Assembly: GCF_041908905.1 (NCBI RefSeq) | Contig: NZ_JAYREK010000004.1 | Coordinates: forward strand, 97,127-161,126 | Direction: 5' to 3' | From: Zoogloea sp041908905 | Lineage (GTDB): Bacteria > Pseudomonadota > Gammaproteobacteria > Burkholderiales > Rhodocyclaceae | Length of the DNA stretch: 64,000 bases | Shown: piece by piece, positions 60,970-64,000 of the stretch | How positions within the stretch are numbered: position 1 is the stretch's first letter | Layout: the number at the start of each line of letters is the position of its first letter | The notes under the pieces: generated by a model | What the model was told of the DNA's origin: nothing | Seen by the model: only the letters and a program-made list of their open reading frames with translations | Database searches by the model: none | Translations under genes and position numbers: made by a program

Positions 60970-61395
60970 TCAGCCCCCCGTGCGGTGCCGGAAGCCGTCG
61001 GGCACGGTCACCGGGCGCCTGGCGGTGTAATCGAAAAACAGGATGCCGGTCTTGCCCCGGGCGACCTCGCGCCCGCTGGCCTTGTCGCTGGCCCGCCACA
61101 TCAGGTCGCAGCCGTACTTGTTGAAGTCGGCGGGGGTCATCTCGAAGACCAGGGTTTCGCCGTGGAAGGCCTCGGACTTGTACTGCATCGCGGCGTCCGC
61201 GACGATGATCCCGACCCCTTCCACGTCCATCTCGGTGTACCCGAGGGATTTCAGGAAGCGCACCCGGGCCTCGGACAGCAGGCCGATCAGCGCCGCATTG
61301 TCCAGGTGGTGGCCATAGTTGATGTGGCTGATGTAGATCGGGATTTCGGTCGAGAACAGAAACTGCTCGGGGAGCTGGATGATCACGCGGGCCAT
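60970..61395 (-). CDS. hotdog-fold acyl-CoA thioesterase
   Basis: 141 residues of the 4-hydroxybenzoyl-CoA thioesterase/YbgC group: IPIYISHINYGHHLDNAALIGLLSEARVRFLKSLGY, with His/Asn/Asp residues in the position of the usual active-site segment, then VADAAMQYKSEAFHGETL. Substrate unknown. Divergent from the nickel permease gene and stop-to-stop with the EF-hand gene. Confidence 0.85.
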   Translation of the reverse strand: MARVIIQLPEQFLFSTEIPIYISHINYGHHLDNAALIGLLSEARVRFLKSLGYTEMDVEGVGIIVADAAMQYKSEAFHGETLVFEMTPADFNKYGCDLMWRASDKASGREVARGKTGILFFDYTARRPVTVPDGFRHRTGG

Positions 61396-61521
61396 GGCGG
61401 TCTTTCGGGGAATGGGGCGTGGATTATCGCAGGGGCGGCGGTTGCCGGGCAGCGCCGCGGCGCTGTGATGCGGCGGCTTGCACTAAAATGAAGGCTCCTT
61501 GCGTGCCCGGTGCCGGCGATC

Positions 61522-62343
61522 ATGTCTCCCCTGCCTAGCGACAGTCTTGCCCTCGTGCTGCTGGTCTTCGCGCTGGGCGTGAAGCACGGCTTCGACGCGG
61601 ACCACCTGGCCACCATCGACGGCCTGACCCGCTACAACACCCGCGCCCGGCCGTGGATGGCACGCTTCTGCGGCAGCCTGTTCTCGCTGGGCCACGGGGC
61701 GGTGGTGGTGGCCATCGCCCTTGGGGTGAGCCTGCTCCCTGATGGCTGGACGGCGCCGGCGTGGCTCGAACTCTCCGGTGCCTGGATCTCGATCACCTTC
61801 CTGGTTCTGCTCGGGCTGCTCAACCTGCACGCCGCCTTTGCCGCCGAGGCCCACGCGGTGGTGCGCCCGGTGGGCCTCAAGGGACGCTGGCTGGGCCGCC
61901 TGGCGCGGGTTTCGGACCCGGCCGGGGTGGCGCTGGTGGGGGCGCTGTTCGCCCTGTCCTTCGATACGGTGAGCCAGGCCGCCTTGTTTGCGGTGGCCGG
62001 CGTGCAGGCCGGCGGCTGGCGGCATGCGGTGGGGCTGGGCGTGGTCTTCATGGGCGGCATGTTGCTCGCCGACGGCGCCAACGGCCTGTGGATGGCCCGG
62101 CTCGTCGCCCGGGCCGATCGCACGGCGCGCATCGCCTCGCGGGTGATGGCCGTCGCCGTGGCGGGCATCAGCCTGCTGGTGGCCGCCTACGGCGCCGCGC
62201 GGCTGGCCCTGCCCGGGCTGGAGGCCTGGGGGGAGGGCAAGGAGCTGCTGTTTGGCGCCCTCGTGATGGGCGTGGTGTTCGCGAGCTTACTGGTGGGCCT
62301 GTATCTGGCGCACCGCGGCAATCTGCCCCAAGGCGCCATCTGA
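61522..62343 (+). CDS. HoxN/NixA-type nickel (or cobalt) permease
   Basis: 273 residues from the ATG at 61522 (an in-frame GTG at 61510 is possible). Nickel-binding signature HGFDADH in the second segment (LGVKHGFDADHLATIDGLTRY), SLFSLGHGAVVV, and about seven to eight membrane segments (LFALSFDTVSQAALFAV, GLGVVFMGGMLLADGANGLWM). The NicT family imports Ni2+ or Co2+ with high affinity. Nearness to the hyp genes favours nickel supply for hydrogenase. The metal cannot be told from sequence by eye. Confidence 0.9.
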   Translation: MSPLPSDSLALVLLVFALGVKHGFDADHLATIDGLTRYNTRARPWMARFCGSLFSLGHGAVVVAIALGVSLLPDGWTAPAWLELSGAWISITFLVLLGLLNLHAAFAAEAHAVVRPVGLKGRWLGRLARVSDPAGVALVGALFALSFDTVSQAALFAVAGVQAGGWRHAVGLGVVFMGGMLLADGANGLWMARLVARADRTARIASRVMAVAVAGISLLVAAYGAARLALPGLEAWGEGKELLFGALVMGVVFASLLVGLYLAHRGNLPQGAI

Positions 62344-62432
62344 ACTGCACTTTCTGCCAGATTGCCGCAGGCCGGGCCGCTGGGGCGCCGCACGGTGTAG
62401 CATGGCGGGCCCGTCGGATGTCCCGGCCTTGA
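62340..62432 (+). pseudogene. possible remnant of a HIT-family gene (N-terminus only)
   Basis: Just after the permease stop, the frame starting at 62340 reads LNCTFCQIAAGRAAG, very like the start of HIT (histidine-triad) proteins, which begin with a C-x2-C zinc site followed by IAAG. After about 15 residues the likeness stops, and the frame ends at 62432. No histidine triad follows within the gap to 62594. A decayed gene fragment is the simplest reading; chance resemblance is possible. Confidence 0.4.
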
Positions 62433-62593
62433 TCGGCTTCAAGGCCGCATCCCGTTTGCCGGCCTAGTATCCGCCGGTAGTCTGGGGGCATCCGTCCTCC
62501 GGTCGAAATTGATGAGCTTCACGAGTCTCCCTTGAAAACCGAAAGTCCCTCTTCCGTCGCGGGCCGCCTGGGTCTCGGAGGTGTTGCCCGGCG

Positions 62594-63352
62594 GTGTCCG
62601 GCGTGAACGATCCCGGCCTCCAGCGGCTTGGCCTGGCCGTCGTCGTTTCCGTTGCCGCCCATGGTCTGATCCTGGCGTTCGGGGGCGGCCTGCGCGCTCC
62701 GGCCGCGCCGCCGCGCCTCATCGAGGCCCGTCTGCTGACCGAGCAGGTGTCCGGGCAGCCCGATGCGGATGTTCGGCACGCAATCTCCCGGCCTGCGCCC
62801 GCGCAGCCGTCTGTCGCGCACCAGAGGCCGTCGGCGCCGGTCGAAGCGGCCAGGGCGCCGGCCCGGCGCGAGGCCGAGACGCCGGCGCAGCCGCGCATGG
62901 TGACGTCGCGCAGCGATGCCGCCGTACCCAGCCTGCCGGCGCCCTCCGTTCCGGCTGCCGCGCCAGGTGCGCCGGCCGTGGCGGCGTCCCGGGCGGACGC
63001 ATCGCCGGCACCCGTCGCCGCGCCATCTCAGGGGCCGGCCTCCGCGCCGGCGCCCTACGCACCGCCGAGCTTCGGTGCCCGCTACCTCGACAACCCCAAG
63101 CCCGCCTATCCGATGGTCGCCCGTCGCCGTGGGCTCGAAGGCACCGTGCGGCTCGAGGTCCGGGTGTCAGCCGAAGGCATCCCGACCTCGGTCAAGGTCC
63201 GTGACAGCGCCGGTCACGAGGCCCTCGACGAGGCGGCGACGACGGCCGTCTGGCACTGGCGTTTCGTTCCCGCCCGGCGCGGGGGGGAGGCCGTCGAGGG
63301 CGTGGTGGTGGTGCCGATCCGCTTCCGGCTGGGCGACGACGAGGCCGGGTGA
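62594..63352 (+). CDS. TonB-family energy transducer
   Basis: 252 residues from a GTG (62594) with GGAGG 12 bp upstream; a second GTG at 62603 is possible. One N-terminal membrane anchor (about 10-31, LGLAVVVSVAAHGLILAFGGG), a long Ala/Pro linker spanning the periplasm (about 45-160), and the TonB C-terminal domain (about 165-248, YLDNPKPAYPMVARRRGLEGTVRLEVRV, VWHWRFVPAR). Transmits proton-motive force to outer-membrane receptors. No exbB/exbD nearby, so it may share them with another locus. Confidence 0.88.
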   Translation: MSGVNDPGLQRLGLAVVVSVAAHGLILAFGGGLRAPAAPPRLIEARLLTEQVSGQPDADVRHAISRPAPAQPSVAHQRPSAPVEAARAPARREAETPAQPRMVTSRSDAAVPSLPAPSVPAAAPGAPAVAASRADASPAPVAAPSQGPASAPAPYAPPSFGARYLDNPKPAYPMVARRRGLEGTVRLEVRVSAEGIPTSVKVRDSAGHEALDEAATTAVWHWRFVPARRGGEAVEGVVVVPIRFRLGDDEAG

Positions 63353-63441
63353 GTCCGGTTTTCTGCCGCTCTCGTCATCGGTATGACAGGCCCGGCGGGC
63401 AGGGTCGTGTCGGCGTCCCCACGGGGAGATGCAAATAGTGT

Positions 63442-63470
63442 TTGACAGCCTGAAAAACGATGTCTAGAAT
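63442..63470 (+). promoter_or_regulatory. strong sigma-70 promoter of the tRNA-tuf operon
   Basis: TTGACA (63442-63447), exactly 17 bp, TAGAAT (63465-63470), followed by a GC-rich discriminator (gcgcag) typical of stringently controlled stable-RNA promoters. It starts 17 bp before tRNA-Tyr. Confidence 0.93.
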
Positions 63471-63486
63471 GCGCAGCTTCTCGCTT

Positions 63487-63572
<86 letters not shown>

Positions 63573-63642
63573 CAGTTTCAGCTGTTTGCTCGGTCGCGAG
63601 TTTTGCGGTTCGAGTGGTGATTGTGAGTCGTTGCGTTGTAAA

Positions 63643-63716
63643 GCGGGTGTAGCTCAATGGTAGAGCAGAAGCCTTCCAAGCTTATGACGAGGGTTCGATT
63701 CCCTTCACCCGCTCCA
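63643..63716 (+). tRNA. tRNA-Gly (anticodon TCC)
   Basis: 74 nt with encoded CCA. Acceptor GCGGGTG/CACCCGC; anticodon loop CTTCCAA, anticodon TCC reading GGA. Confidence 0.98.
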
Positions 63717-63731
63717 GGTTGAGTGTGTGAG

Positions 63732-63806
63732 GCCCATGTAGCTCAGTGGCAGAGCACTCCCTTGGTAAGGGAGAGGTCGGCAGTTCAATCCTGCCCATGG
63801 GCACCA
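63732..63806 (+). tRNA. tRNA-Thr (anticodon GGT)
   Basis: 75 nt with encoded CCA. Acceptor GCCCATG/CATGGGC; anticodon stem CTCCC/GGGAG with loop TTGGTAA, anticodon GGT. 67 bp before tuf. Confidence 0.98.
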
Positions 63807-63873
63807 TCAATTCGATGGTGCGGCAAACCAAAGTTAGTGTTCCGATTTCCTGATTTTTTGCGGGGTTGATGAT

Positions 63874-64000
63874 ATGGCTAAGGAAAAATTCGAGCGGAAG
63901 AAGCCGCACGTAAACGTCGGCACGATCGGTCACGTTGACCACGGCAAGACCACCCTGACGGCGGCGATCACCACCGTTCTGTCGCGCAAGTTCGGCGGCG
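63874..64000 (+). CDS. tuf: elongation factor Tu (3' end outside window)
   Basis: The first 42 residues are visible: MAKEKFERKKPHVNVGTIGH, then VDHGKTTLTAAITTVL, which holds the G1 P-loop (GHVDHGKTT). Delivers aminoacyl-tRNA to the ribosome. Co-transcribed with the three upstream tRNA genes, the arrangement of the betaproteobacterial tuf copy near the ribosomal operons. Confidence 0.97.
   Translation, partial: MAKEKFERKKPHVNVGTIGHVDHGKTTLTAAITTVLSRKFGG

Overview
The window reads as a contiguous piece of the main chromosome of a high-GC betaproteobacterium, most likely a member of the Rhodocyclales (Azospira/Dechloromonas/Azonexus-like). This rests on gene order (pdxA-rssA-rsmA; lolB-ispE-tRNA-Gln-prs-rplY-pth; tRNA-Tyr-Gly-Thr-tuf), the strong G/C bias at third codon positions, and a mix of housekeeping, taxis and hydrogenase-maturation genes. 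The genus is inference. I see no insertion sequence, prophage, CRISPR or rRNA operon. The window cuts pdxA at its left end and tuf at its right end.

Left part (1-25 kb). After pdxA, a patatin-like lipoprotein and rsmA comes the most unusual locus: a 76-residue peptide with a textbook double-glycine leader and a C-terminal array of cysteine-proline octapeptides (2846-3076). It is followed by its own type I exporter: HlyD-type adaptor, C39-peptidase ABC transporter and TolC-type channel (3281-8154). Next, on the minus strand, are xthA, a Crp/Fnr regulator and a DUF2892 membrane protein with two perfect palindromes in its promoter. A 21-bp-period degenerate repeat array (10189-10566) lies upstream of xthA. 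Then follow a beta-barrel protein, a lipoprotein gene whose frame is broken at a run of ten G, a glutaredoxin-like protein, prlC, an HDOD protein, purC, a DUF3422 protein, fbaA, pyk and a CHASE-PAS-GGDEF diguanylate cyclase.

Middle (25-50 kb). rfbBDAC (dTDP-rhamnose) and wecB form a polysaccharide-precursor block. It is closed by a strong terminator and a second, different 21/22-bp-period array (30268-30500). Next are ftsY, a catalytic/non-catalytic pair of M16 peptidases, rsmD-coaD-ferredoxin, a dynamin-like GTPase, mutM, and the envelope/isoprenoid/translation block TPR-lolB-ispE-tRNA-Gln-prs-rplY-pth. They are followed by a chemoreceptor with a periplasmic c-type heme motif, ilvD and two acetyltransferase-fold proteins.

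Right part (50-64 kb). A membrane protein with exact 13-residue tryptophan repeats precedes hypA-hypB-hypF-(small HhH protein)-hypC-hypD-[FIST chemoreceptor]-hypE. Together with a HoxN-type nickel permease about 1.6 kb further on, this supplies everything needed to build a [NiFe]-hydrogenase active site; the hydrogenase subunits are not in the window. The soluble FIST-domain chemoreceptor inside the cluster has its own good flagellar sigma-28 promoter, as may the EF-hand protein after hypE. The window ends with a TonB protein and a strongly promoted tRNA-Tyr/Gly/Thr-tuf operon.
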